Shown: positions 24,769 through 36,663 of the stretch, piece after piece
Layout: every line of letters begins with the position of its first letter
Numbering within the stretch: position 1 is the stretch's first letter
Assembly (NCBI GenBank): GCA_013420905.1
Contig: JAAXNY010000016.1
Location: 496,001 to 560,000 of the forward strand
Length of the DNA stretch: 64,000 bases
Reading direction: 5' to 3'
Source of the DNA: Collybia mongolica
Lineage: Eukaryota > Basidiomycota > Agaricomycetes > Agaricales > Clitocybaceae
Made by a program: the position numbers and the translations under genes
Notes under the pieces: generated by a model
The model's database searches: none
What the model was told of the DNA's origin: nothing
What the model saw: only the letters and a program-made list of their open reading frames with translations

Positions 24769-26376
24769 CAGTGGCTCAAAAAACTGCCCCAATGTTTGTA
24801 CATTTTTGAAAGATCAATATGGTATGAAGTGCTGACATAAGCAGGGGACCTGGGGTAACTATGTAAGATACTATGACATCGTGGCTTTCCAATGGACCCT
24901 GGATCATGTGATTTGGATCAAAACCCATTAAGCTATAGGCCAAACAAAATGATTACTCATTGGGGCAGTTTTTTGACCCTCTATTAATTTTCTATCTAAT
25001 ACTTTGTATGACCACCTTTTGCCTTTATAACTGCTTGTATCCGCCTGGGCATACTTTCTATCAGGTTTTGGCATACCTCTGGTGGAATTTCACCCCACTC
25101 TTCAGCCAATCTATCCCACAACTCATGTACTCCTTTGGGTGGTGTCGGATATTCTTTAAGACGGCGCTTGAGATGTTCCCAAAGGTGTTCTATTGGATTC
25201 ATGTCAGGGGATTGGGCAGGCCAGCCAAGGACTTGAATGTTGTTGTCTTCAAACCACTGTGTGGCCAGTCCAGATGTGTGTTTGGGGTCGTTATCTTGCT
25301 GAAAGTAGCGCTCGCCATCCACCATTTCCAACTTCTCAAAACTTTCCTGAACTCCACTCTCCAAAATTTCACAGTATTGAACCTTGTCCATGTTCCCCTG
25401 CACCTCTATGAGCTTTCCCACTCCATTCCACCCCATACAACCCCATACCATGAGGTTTCCTCCTCCTCCATGTTTGACAGTAGGTGATGTTGTTCTATCA
25501 GATGGTGGTTCTCCCCTTTGTTTCCAGACATAAACCTTTCCATCTGACCCAATCCTATTGATTTTGGTCTCATCTGTCCATAGAACCCTTTTCCAGTCCT
25601 CCACAGTCCAGCTTTCATGATATTTTGCAAACTGGAGACACCGGATGCGATGGGCTCGTTTGAGAAGAGGAGCTTTCCTCTTTGTAGCAGCATAAAATTG
25701 ATTTTCCTTGAGTGCATTTCTGACTGTCTGGGGTGTGACAGGATTGGGGATGATGCCATTGATGAATTGGGTAGCCTGAACTGCATTATCAAGCTTCCCT
25801 GACTTGATTTGACGAATAATTGACTGTTTGTCACGAACAGACAGCTTGGAGGGGCGGCCACCAAGGTTGTTTTCTTTGTTTCCATCCACATCTTTGCTGA
25901 TCCTACTGATGGTACCCTTCCCTAGACCAGTTTTCTCCTTGATTTGACGCTGAGAATAGCCCTCATTGAGGAGAGAAACAACAGTATTGTGCTGAGCAGT
26001 AGAAATGGCTTTCATGATGGTGGTAAGAGGTCAAGAAGATGATTGAACCAATTCCAACATGTCAAATTGATACAAATAAAGTCACATGACATTGTTTATT
26101 CTTCCCACAGTCCATAATGTTCTTGCATTGGATCATAAATGCCAGAATAATGGAAAATAAGATAAGGGTCAAAAAACTGCCCCAATAAGTAACCATTTTG
26201 TTTGGCTTATAGCTTAATGGATATTGATCCAAATCACATGATCCAGGGTCCATTGGAAAGCCACGATGTCATAGTATCTTACATAATTACCCCAGGTCCC
26301 CTGCTTATGTCAGCACTTCATACCATATTGATCTTTCAAAAATGTACAAACATTGGGGCAGTTTTTTGAGCCACTG
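24769..26376. mobile_element. Tc1-type transposon, family B, apparently intact
   Basis: The ends read CAGTGGCTCAAAAAACTG and its inverse, with TA duplications at 24767-24768 and 26377-26378. The terminal inverted repeats are about 210 bp and differ by only a handful of bases, so the insertion looks recent. Each end is bounded internally by an inverted copy of the motif (GGGGCAGTTTTTTGACCC at about 24960 and its inverse at about 26167). The single gene inside is uninterrupted. Confidence 0.92.
24996..26015 (-). CDS. Tc1-type DD34E transposase, full length
   Basis: An uninterrupted 339-codon frame. Residues 1-45 form a helix-turn-helix (YSQRQIKEKTGLGKGTISRI). A GGRPSK hook at 52-57 precedes a second helix-turn-helix. 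The catalytic triad is complete: Asp148 in LWTDETKIN, Asp241 in FQQDNDPKHTS, and Glu276 in NPIEHLW, with exactly 34 residues between the second Asp and the Glu. It ends in the family signature IESMPRRIQAVIKAKGGHTKY. It binds its own terminal repeats and cuts and pastes the element at TA. It is intronless and lies within matched terminal repeats. Confidence 0.95.
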   Translation of the reverse strand: MKAISTAQHNTVVSLLNEGYSQRQIKEKTGLGKGTISRISKDVDGNKENNLGGRPSKLSVRDKQSIIRQIKSGKLDNAVQATQFINGIIPNPVTPQTVRNALKENQFYAATKRKAPLLKRAHRIRCLQFAKYHESWTVEDWKRVLWTDETKINRIGSDGKVYVWKQRGEPPSDRTTSPTVKHGGGGNLMVWGCMGWNGVGKLIEVQGNMDKVQYCEILESGVQESFEKLEMVDGERYFQQDNDPKHTSGLATQWFEDNNIQVLGWPAQSPDMNPIEHLWEHLKRRLKEYPTPPKGVHELWDRLAEEWGEIPPEVCQNLIESMPRRIQAVIKAKGGHTKY

Positions 26377-27232
26377 TACCTGGCTCCACAATGACTCCAC
26401 ATCCATGGCAACGTTACCTTAGTGGAGACACTCACTAGTATTCACTACTGGTAATTGTATTACATTAATGTTTTATACATGCTTCAATGTATGAAGACCT
26501 GTTATCTGTTCTTTCTTTGATCAGGTTCATGGAGTCCATGTGGAGTTGCAGCAGCAATATTGGGATAGTCCCCAGTGCAAAGGTCACCAATTATGAGTCC
26601 TTATGTTTACATAAGTAACTCATTCATCATCCTGGGTTTGCAGGGAAAATTCAGCATACCCAACAAGATCCAGTGTTGTTTTTCCCATGGTTAGTAATTT
26701 TGAAGTGTTCCGAGAATTCATTAGAACATGACATGAGGTAGAGGGCCATTACTGGCAGATATGAGTCCTTATGTTTTTTTTTGATTAACTTTTCTTTATA
26801 CTTCTAGAACCAGCTTGTTGCAATAGAACTAATTATCCAGAATCTCTTCAACTTTATATTACTTTTTGTTGTTGACAAGTTTGGTTCTGGAACACTTGTC
26901 AGGCATTGTCCTAGAATTAGATTGTAGCTTGACAACATGGAAGGCCTGATGGATGCACAACATGAAGATGTAATATGACCACACATTTGAGCTTGCCAAA
27001 TACTTGTTGCGCTTCTGTGAGGGGCCATGTTGCCAAGAGGCTCAGGCAGGGAGCAGTATGCATAGTATGAAAAGTCATGCAGGGAAGGAATGAGTATAGA
27101 GCACTAGAGGCTTGATCACAAGTAGAGAACCCAATCCAAGTCTATTACAAAGGTGCCCTTTCATGGAGAGGAAGGGGTACCTTATATACAGTCCATTTTG
27201 GCTACATCTCAAAAAACAACAGAATCTGATAT
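26377..27232. repeat. Repeat fragments, inverted copy of 31.86-32.28 kb
   Basis: About 26720-27200 matches 31860-32280 in inverse orientation (shared stretch ACAAGTTTGGTTCTGGAACA and neighbours). The piece at 26590-26700 is an extra copy of the palindrome-arm end at 27240. LTR-B-like sequence (GGGGCCATGTTGCCAAGAGG) lies at about 27020. Confidence 0.6.
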
Positions 27233-27571
27233 TACAAGTCCTTATGTTTACATAAGTAACTCGTTCATCATCCTGGGTTTGTGGGGAAAATTCAGCGTAC
27301 CCAACAAGATCCAGTGTTGTTTTTCCCACGGTTAGTAATTTTGAAGTGTTCCGAGAATTCATTAGAACATGATCAGTAAACATTTTGAAGTACATCAGTA
27401 AGACTTTGTAGTCGTGGAAATATTTTTCTAACTGTGGGAATCAATATTAGCCGACGTGCGGATTTCGAGCAAAAAAGGCAACTGCTAACAGCTGCATTCA
27501 ATACTATAATTTCGAGTTAATTGGTCTTATGTTGGGATATCTCAAGAATTAATCAATAACTGTTAACTGCA

Positions 27572-27641
27572 TAATCATGCTTACGTTTGTCAACTACGCT
27601 GTTAGCTCTAACAGCGTAGTTGACAAACGTAAGCATGATTA
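27572..27641. repeat. 70-nt perfect hairpin
   Basis: Two 34-base arms, TAATCATGCTTACG... and its exact inverse, are separated by two bases (CT). The same hairpin occurs in the other palindrome arm at 36249-36318. Confidence 0.9.
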
Positions 27642-27689
27642 CAAGAGCCTTCTTCCGCTTTGGGCCAAACTTTTCCCACACTACAAAAC

Positions 27690-28610
27690 ATTGAACATCT
27701 CAACAATGACAAGACCTATGGATGCAATTTAAATTGCTATCACTAGATATGGTGAAGGGCTACAAAATTGGTATATTTGTATGTATTTGTATTTGTTTGT
27801 ACACCTTCAAACATCATGATGAAAAGCAGCTCTCTCACTATAAGCACATTACAAATGAATATCAAGTTTGTGTATGACTTTGCCACAGCTAGCCAAACAA
27901 ACAATACCATCAAAGTTCCCACAATATAAACCATTGCATATCTCAACAACAACAAGGCCTATGGATGTAGTTTAAATTGCTAGTGTTAGATATGGTGAAG
28001 TAGTACCTCATGTATATGTTTGTAAGTGTTTGTATTTGTTTTTATTTTTCTAAACCTCATCAACAACAATTTTCTTGCTACATATTACAAATGAATACTG
28101 TCTGTATATCACTTCACCACACATCTGGCCAAACAAACAATAATACTAAAGAAATTTCCCACAATATAGATGATACTTATCTCAGCAAATACAAAGCTGA
28201 TGGACATGCTACTACTAGACATCATGAAGGATTACATTATGTGTATATTTATATGTATTTGTAGTTGTTTGTACCCTCCCAAATCACATTATTCACAACA
28301 ACTTTTTGACTGCATATTACAAATGAATATCATCTGTATATCACTTTGCCAACATCTGGCCAAACAAACAATATTAATGAAGTTCCCACAATATAGATGA
28401 TGCATATCTCAGCAAATACAAGGCTAACAGGCACAATTGAAATTGCTACTACTCCTAGACCTATGGAGGGGGTACACCAGGAAATGTATATTTATATTTG
28501 TTTGCCTTTCCAAATTTGATTATAATCTCTTAGTATATCTATTTTAATATCACATTTATATTACTTGGCCATAAGCATAGCCAAACAAGTCAATGTGGAT
28601 GCTCCTGGAA
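27690..28610. repeat. Four degenerate ~230-bp tandem repeats
   Basis: The motif CCAAACAAACAATA or a close variant recurs at about 27891, 28131, 28357 and 28571, and CAAATGAATA recurs ahead of it, so the units are about 215-240 bp. The right palindrome arm has the same series at about 35290-36000. Confidence 0.7.
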
Positions 28611-29759
28611 TCTATGTATAATGCTCAATATCTTGACAATGGCTAGCTACAGTATATGAGTATGGTTAAAAATAGGATGTGATAATACAACAAAAAACAC
28701 TTAACAGGTGTATGTAAATTTGTTTGAAGTTTGTCTTTGATGATGATATTTCTATTTTTAGCATATCTGATTATGAGTTCTTTAGTTTACTAAAGACAAG
28801 TTCTTTATCAACCCAGTTTTCAGGCAAAAAGTTGATTGATTGATTGATTGATTCATATTTCAACACCACGGGAAAATATTTCCATAATGGGATTTTTCTT
28901 CTCTTGTGGCTTTTTACAGCAATTTTCCACAAACACAAAGTATTGTGACATAATTCGCATGTATTTGGGATGCTTACATAATGCTTTTGATGATGCCATC
29001 AAAATTATACATATCTAATATTTCAGAGCATCATGTTTGAAAATTTATTTTGTGTTTTTCTCCATAACTAGTAAAGCTATTAACTTTGTTTTTATATATT
29101 TGGAATGTACAAATATGGCTCTACAATTTCCTTGTTGAGCATATTTTTCCCACAGTCTACTTTGAGCAAAATATTAGAAATGTCCAGATTCAGCTAGTTT
29201 GAAGGTCTGTGTGTTATGTCAGGGGTGAACAAACATCTTATAACGACAATGACCCTTACCAAACATGACCCTTGTGGGAAATTACACTAAACATTGGAAT
29301 AATCAACAACTACTACTATATTTACCTGGAATACAAATAAGATTGATTTCTCTATTTATTGACATATGTCACATGATCTATTCTACCATATAAGTATACC
29401 AAATACATGACAACAATCTGAATGCTTATTAGTGTCCATGATCCTGGGAAAAGTTAGTTCTGATGGTTTTTGTGTTTTCTCCATAACCAGGCAAGCTATA
29501 GCATTGGGTTTTGTGCACAGGTATTGCTTGTTTACTTGGTAACATTTTCCCATGGTCACATGACCTCTATAAACTATCATCTACATTGTTTCTACTCATT
29601 TACAACTTCCTGAATGTGGAATGGAGCCACACAGTGTGTTGGCCCACTCCACCCAAGTAGGCATTTGGATCAATATTACTTCCTTAGTAATTTAACTATT
29701 TGGTATATTCTTTGTTTATTAATTGTCTTAAAATTTAAACAATTAGCTTAAGTTTCACA

Positions 29760-30033
29760 ATTGGGTAGTCCAATCTATAAATAGGTACATTGGATAAATA
29801 CTGTGGGTGTACCAGAAGTCTATATCAGCCTACTAGAGCTGTGCAAATAGTACAGGGGTAAAGTATTAGTAAGAAGTAAACTAATATTTGTAAAAGGAAT
29901 AAGAACATATCACAAAGTAGATAGAATTACACCAAGGTAGTCTCAAGGTATACAGCAGCATATAGGTGCATATACAATAGAACAAGGTATATCTGAGCAA
30001 CTAGATGTGAGGCACATATGCACTCACCTTACA
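29760..30033 (+). repeat. LTR-B fragment, 5' truncated
   Basis: It matches the 3' two thirds of LTR-B, ending ATATGCACTCACCTTACA. It lies in the left palindrome arm opposite the minus-strand LTR-B at 34318-34736. Confidence 0.7.
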
Positions 30034-30439
30034 CACATCTGGTTAGGGCACAGGGGTGATTTGCACTACTTGGTCTAGACAGCACATTCAGGGGTGCACA
30101 CCCAGCCACCAGGTGATGGTTCTACCATATGGAATACACCACTGTACCACCCATATCCACCATGCTAGCTGCTCACTAGCAAATGTGGGCAGGCAGTCAC
30201 TGGTGATGTGGCAGGTGCCTCTGTGGTTCTTGTTGCAGCCCTTATTGTTGTGATTTGGCAGTTGTTATTATTACTGAGAGAGGTGGGGAAGAGAGGGTGG
30301 TGGTATCCATGGCAGTGGGACCTGGCATTGTACTTCGCAGTATTGTGCATAATCATATGGCAGGGAGGTGATGGGAGGGGCAGCTGGGAATATAGTGGTG
30401 GAGGTTGACAACAAGGCTAACAGGTGATGTAGTACCTAT

Positions 30440-30924
30440 TGTTATGGCTGTTTAGGCCTTATCCTCTAGATCAGTCTGGTTTATTGTTCATTTGTTCTAG
30501 ACTGTTGACTCTGTAAGTCCCACATCTAATGACTCCCTCAGTGGGGCTAAGTCAGATTGTCTGTATCAAAGATGCACTACTCCCTTTGTAAGGCAAGTAG
30601 GATTGAGTTCGCGTCGAGGAGTCAAGAGTAGATGAATAAGGTGAATTCAGCTAGGTCAAGCTAAAGAACTAACTAAGCTAGAATATCCCTATATATATGT
30701 AGGAGTCCAATAAGCATAGATAAGTGTGGTTTACGCTATTGGTTGTATAGATAGGAGGGATTAGTGCTATTGGTTATATAGATAAGGGGATGAGTAAGCA
30801 TGGGAAATAGAATGCATATATGGGTTTCTAAAGATAAGGGTTGGCCATTGTTAGTGAGCAGTGTGTAATCAATGATGTGTAAGAAAAAGAGTGAATAGAG
30901 CATGTGAATAGGGAATTTGTAACA
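30440..30924 (-). repeat. LTR-A solo LTR
   Basis: It starts TGTTATGGCTGTTTAGG and ends AATTTGTAACA, with a perfect 5-bp duplication CCTAT (30435-30439 and 30925-30929). It is absent from the matching place in the right palindrome arm, so it inserted after the duplication. Confidence 0.9.
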
Positions 30925-32379
30925 CCTATCAACAATATTCAGCCATTGCCAGTAATGGCCAAGAGTAGGCAGCAGGGGTCATTATCAAAACAAGCACCTT
31001 GGACTGACAAGCTCATATTACCAAATGGTTAATCTGCATGCTTTATGCACATGACATGTAACCTTGAGGCCTTGTATTTGATTCACCAAAATATTGCATT
31101 TTTGTGCATTAAATAAGCAATGGTAACTCTAATTAAGTAAGCAATCTGGACAGTCTGCATGGACTTCATGAGGAGTTGTTCCAAGCTGGGTCTGAGCATC
31201 CAAGTAACAGTGTCAATTTATGGACTTAGCTTTAACTTGGCTCAGATGCAGACTGTCAATTAAGCAGGGCTCCCTGCCAAATAGGGTCTGAGCTCAGACT
31301 GCAGACATCTGCATTTGTCTGTGTGGTCTGTGTGGCTCATGTGGCTCAGTGTAAAGTCCCCAGAGAAGCTACTGAGTTGGTTGTATATTTGGAATATTCA
31401 AATCTGGATCTACATTTTCAAGTTGTTAATTTTTCACACAATCCATCTCTGAGAGTCTGAGTCCCCACTTTACCAGCTGACTTGTTTTTAAGGAAAATGC
31501 CTAGATATATATTGTGACCTTTTATTGGTGGATATTTGTATAGGATCTATAAACACCAACTTTATTGACAATTCATATGCAGTTGCTTATATCATACACC
31601 ATGGATATGGGTGAAGTTGTAAGGGTTTCACTTGTTTACCCACATCCAGCCATCAGGATCACTATTGCACAGCTTGCATAGCCTCACTGTTATACCTATT
31701 ATTCTGACACATACTGCTTTAACCCCTTGACAGATAGTAGTTTACTCTGGACTAACATATCACAGATGTATTGTTGCATCAGTAGAGTTACTGATATCAG
31801 ATTCTGTTGTTATTTGAGACATAGGCACAATGTACTGTATATAACTTTGCAATAGACTTGGGCTGGGTTCTCTACTCATACTCAAGCCTCTAGTGCTCTA
31901 TGCTCATCCCTTCCCTGCATGGTTGTTGATACTGTGTATACTGCTCCCTGTCTGAGCCTCTTGGCAACATGACCCCTTACATAAGTGCAACAAGCTTTTT
32001 GCAAGCTCAAATGTGTGGTCATATTACATCTTCATGTTGTGTATCCATCAGGCCTTCCATGATGTCAAGCTACTCCCTGTACCCTACAATCTAATTCTAG
32101 GACAATGCCTGACAAGTGTTCCAGAACCAAACTTATCAACAACAAAAAGTAATATAAAGTTGAAGAGATTCTGGATAGCTAGTTCTATTGCAACAACCTG
32201 GTTCTAGAAATATAAAGAAAAGTTAATCAAAAAAAAAACATAAGGACTTGTATCTGCCAGTAATGGCCCTCTACCTCAAGTCAGTAACTCTACTGATGCA
32301 ACAATCCATCTGTGATATGTCAGTCCAGAGTACACTACTATTTATCAAGGGGTTAAGGCAATGCATATTAGGATGATAG

Positions 32380-33322
32380 TGACGCTTCTTGATCTTTTAC
32401 CACCACCATCCGACCATGGGAATTCGTCCCTCCTGCACTAGGTTGTCCCTAAACTACCTAACACCTCATCCCTAATCAACATCGCCTTTCATCAGACCAC
32501 TCTTTCGGCCTGGGCCACCATCCTTTTATACCAAATTTTTAACTTATCAGAGCTGATCCTGACTATCTGCAGGGTCATCTCATCTTGCCTGTACTGGGGG
32601 CTTCACTAATCTGTTCACATCCACCTCATCAACTACCAGGCCACATGAGGACACCACAACTCTAGTACTCTGCTTCGCGCAGATCCTTAGGGAGCATCAC
32701 CGCCAACATTCTCAACAATTTATTCATACTCGCTTAACCACTACACCCAAATACAAAAGGAGGAAGGGGTCTGGCCCCTGATCAGCTACTGTCCCTGCAC
32801 AGAGCACACCTCTTGGGGAGAATGCCAGTTTATCAACCAATGGTGGGATTTGGCAGCCTCATTTTGAGGGGAGTCATTGCTTTGGGAGAGCGGTGTGGAA
32901 CAGGGGGGAAAGTAATAGGGGGGATTCAGGAGAGGGGGAGCAGGTTTGAGGTACGGGTTGTTCATTTAGTTTGGACATTTATCTTCAACACTGGGGGGGA
33001 GTAATGGGTTTCCAGGGCACCCTGAAAATACCAGGGGGGGAGTGGAATGGGGTACCAATGTGAAGGGAGGGGACCATGCCCTGACAAGTGAAGGCAAACC
33101 TTTAAGGCATTGGGAGGTTCAGACATGGTACAGTACAATACCGTTGGACTGCAGGTATCCTCAGTCTAGACCCGTAATATGACCTGGAGAGCAACTTAGT
33201 GTACAGCTCTACCCTGATGGCTCATTACAGATTACTTAGTGGTAATAGGTGTTTATGCCCACATGTAGCTGGGTCAAACCCACATGCGCTTAATATTATT
33301 ATATGACCAAAAAAAAAAAATA
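32380..33322 (+). mobile_element. Poly(A)-tailed retroposed insertion with 15-bp target duplication
   Basis: A perfect ATATTAGGATGATAG duplication flanks it (32365-32379 and 33323-33337), and the insert ends in an A-rich tail (CCAAAAAAAAAAAATA). A long direct repeat with poly(A) is the mark of target-primed reverse transcription. The inverted partner in the left arm (31680-31740) is continuous across the site. No reverse-transcriptase motif is visible, so it may be a SINE, a truncated LINE 3' end or a retrocopy. Confidence 0.75.
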
Positions 33323-34317
33323 ATATTAGGATGATAGATGTAACAGTGAGGCTATGCAAGCTGTGCAATAGCAATCCTGATGGCTAGATGTGGACAAACA
33401 AGTAATGCCCTTACAACTTCACCCATATCCATGGTGTATGTTATTAGCAACTCCACATGAATTGCCAATAGAAGTTGATATTTTTAGATTTAGAAATGTG
33501 ACTCCTTGTTTCACATGCTCAATACCACATCACCAAGCTACCTGTACTAGACTTAGCTATACTGTTGCTAATACAACTGTTGTAGTCATTCTAGCACTTC
33601 ATCTGGACACTTCTGGAACTTCTCTGCTCTTTTCTCTTTCTCATTCTAACGCCTATACAAATATCCAACAACAAAAGGTAACCATATACATATCTAGGCA
33701 CTTCCCTTAAAAACAAGTCAGCTGGTAAAGTAGGGACTCAGACTCTCAGAGATGGACTGTGTAAAAAAATTAACAAACTTGAAAATGTAGATCCATATTT
33801 GTATATTCCAAATACACAACCAATGCAGTATGCCAGTCCAAGCTGCTTGTTATTATAAAGACCCCCTGCTGCCCACTCTTGGCCATTACTGGCAATGGCT
33901 GAGTATTGTTGATGGGTGCCACATCACCCATCAGCCTTGTTGTCAACTACCACCACTACATCCCCAGCTGCCCCTCCCATCACCTCCCTGCCTTGTAATT
34001 GTGCACAATGCTGCCAAATACAATGCCAGGTCCTACTGCCATAGATACCACCACCCTCTCTTCCCCACCTCTCTCAGTAATAATAACAACTGCCAAATCA
34101 CAACAATAAGGGCTGCAACAAGAACCACAGAGGCACCTGCCACATCACCAGTGACTGCCTGCCCACATTTGCTAGTGAGCAGCTAGCATGGTGGATATGG
34201 GTGGTACAGTGGTGTATTCCATATGGTAGAACCATCACCTGGTGAGTGGGTGCACACCCCTGGATGTGCTGTATAGACCAAGTAGTGCCAACCACCCCAG
34301 TGCCCAAACCAGATGTG

Positions 34318-34736
34318 TGTCAGGTGGGTACATATGTACCCCACATCTAGTTGCTCAGATATTCTATTGTATATACACCTATATGCTGATGTTTACCTTG
34401 AGACTACCTTGGTGTATGTAATTCTATCTACCTTGTAATATGTTTTGATCCCTTTCACAAATATTAGTTTACTTCTTACTGATACTTTACCCCTGTACTA
34501 TTTGTACAGCTCTAGTGGGCTGATATACACTTCTGGTACCCCCACAGTATTTATCCAATGTGCATATATATAGATGGGGCTGCCCAATTACAGATAGCAC
34601 CTTTGCAATGAACTAGGCCCAGACTTCTTGCAACAAAGCCCATTTAATTTTTTGGTGCCCCCTTCCCTGTGTGGCTGAACCCTGCTGCTCATATCATTCC
34701 CCCCTTCTAACACTCAATGTGATGCAACCCTTTACA
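34318..34736 (-). repeat. LTR-B solo LTR
   Basis: The inverted copy ends GCAACCCTTTACA. The flanking pentamers ATGTG and GTGTG match at four of five positions. It is part of the right palindrome arm. Confidence 0.7.
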
Positions 34737-36248
34737 GTGTGGTAGGGTATGGGCAAGTATTTCACTATGCACAGCCCCAGACCTTAGACAACCCCCACCC
34801 TCTGGAATACCATTGCATACAGGAGGCCACCTACTACAGTAGCATACAAACACAACCCATCCCTTGCACATCCCACACCAGTAAGCACTAACACAGAATC
34901 AAATAAAGGGGCAGTAGTAGCTGAGGACAGCAGAGGAGTTGCAGGCTTGTGTGGGGGAAAAGTTCTTGTATAGACTTATATTTTGTGTGATATAAGGAAG
35001 TAATATCAATTCAAATGTCTATAAAAGAAACACATTCCCACAGTATTTAAATGTATATCAACCATTCAACATTTAACATTTTATTTCTAGCCTTGCATCC
35101 TGGGTTAATCAAAAACTCATCAGACACACCAAAAATAGAAATATCATCATCAAAGACAAACTTCAAACAAATGTACATATGCCTGTTAAGTGTTTTTTTT
35201 TCTTGTACTATCACAACTATATTTAACCATACTCATATAGCTAGCCATTGTCAAGATATTGAGCATTATAAATTCCAGGAGCATCCACATTGACTTGTTT
35301 GGATATGCTTTTGGCCAAGTAATATATATATGTAATATTAAAATAAATATAACAAGAAATTATAATCAAATTTGGAAAGGTACAAACAAATATAAATATA
35401 GATTTTTTGATGTACCCCCTCCATGTGTCTAGGAATAGTAGCAACTTCAATTGTATCCATCAGCCTTGTATTTGCTGAGATATGCATCATCTTAATTGTG
35501 GGAACTTCATTAATATTGTTTGTTTGGCCAGATGTTGGCAAAGTAATATACAGATCATATTCATTTGTAATATGTAGTAAAAAGGTTGTTGTTGAGAATG
35601 AGATTTGCAAGGGTACAAACAACAACAAAGGCATATAAATATACACATAATATATTCCTTTACAATGTCTAGTAGTAGCATGTTCCATCAGCTTTGTATT
35701 GGCTGAAACATGCATCATCTATATTGTGGGAAATTTCTTTAGTATTATTGTTTGTTTGGCCAGATGTGTGATGAAGTGATATACAGACAGTATTCATTTG
35801 TAATATGGGGCAAGAAAAATGATGCTGATAATGTTTAGAAAAATACAAACAAATACAAACACATACAAATATATACATAAGGTACTACTTCACTATATCT
35901 AATACTAGCAATTTAAATTACATCCATAGGCCTTGTTGTTGTTGAGATATGCAATGATTTATATTGTGGGAACTTTGATGGTATTGTTTGTTTGGCTAGC
36001 TGTGTGGCAAAGTCATACACAAACTTGATATTCATTTGTAACATGCTTGTAGTGAGAGAGCTACTTTTGATCATGATATTTAATGGTGTACAAGCAAATA
36101 CAAATACATATAAATATACCAGTTGGGTAGCCCTTCACCATATCTAGTGATAGCAATTTAAATTGCATCCATAGGTCTTGTCATTGTGGAGATATGCAAT
36201 ATTTTGTATTGTGGGAAAAGTTTGACCCAAAGTGGAACAAGCCTCTTG

Positions 36249-36318
36249 TAATCATGCTTACATTTGTCAACTACGCTGTTAGAGCTAACAGCGTAGTTGA
36301 CAAACATAAGCATGATTA
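36249..36318. repeat. Second copy of the 70-nt hairpin
   Basis: It has the same 34-base arms as at 27572-27641, apart from a T/A change near the loop-distal third and a centre of AG instead of CT. Confidence 0.85.
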
Positions 36319-36663
36319 TGCAGTGGACAGTTATTAATTAATTCTTGAGATATCCCAACAAAAAGACCAATTAACTTGAAATTATAGTATTGAATGCAGC
36401 TTATGTTAGCAGTTGCCTTTTTTGCTTGAAATCCGTGTGTTGGCTAATTTTGATTCCCACAGTTAGAAAAATATTTCCACAACTACAAAGTCTTACTGAT
36501 ATACTTCAAAATTACTAACCATGGGAAAAACAACACTGGATCTTGTTGGGTACACTGAATTTTCCCCGCAAACCCAGGATGATGAACAAGTTACTTATGT
36601 AAACATAAGGACTCGTAACAGAGGCTTTTTAGACATCAAAAACTGTACCTAAGCTGGTAAATT

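Larger units (their letters stand above)
27233..31797. repeat. Left arm of a ~9.4-kb imperfect palindrome
   Basis: Its segments match 32282-36622 in inverse order and orientation. Examples: 27240-28770 with 35100-36620, 30040-30420 with 33920-34310, 31600-31797 with 32282-33460. Both arms contain a truncated LTR-B, so that insertion predates the duplication. A solo LTR-A (30440-30924) and about 350 bp near 31030-31370 are present only in this arm. No transposase was found in either arm. Confidence 0.75.
32282..36622. repeat. Right arm of the palindrome
   Basis: The inverted partner of 27233-31797, with about 480 bp of loop between the arms. It carries a poly(A)-tailed insertion (32380-33322) that the left arm lacks. 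The outer end reads GGACTCGTAAC at about 36611-36621; the left arm begins correspondingly with TTACAAGTCC. I could not identify a target duplication at the outer ends. Confidence 0.75.

Noticed and set aside
25208..25891. Extra frames overlapping the intact transposase (25406-25891 minus, 25617-25802 plus)
   Set aside because: Shadow frames of the conserved transposase.
36249..36318. Rho-independent-like terminator
   Set aside because: Although a perfect hairpin, it is in a eukaryotic repeat, far too long, and not followed by a gene end.
27233..36622. A Starship or Maverick-type giant element
   Set aside because: No tyrosine recombinase, integrase, polymerase B or captain-type gene was seen in either arm.
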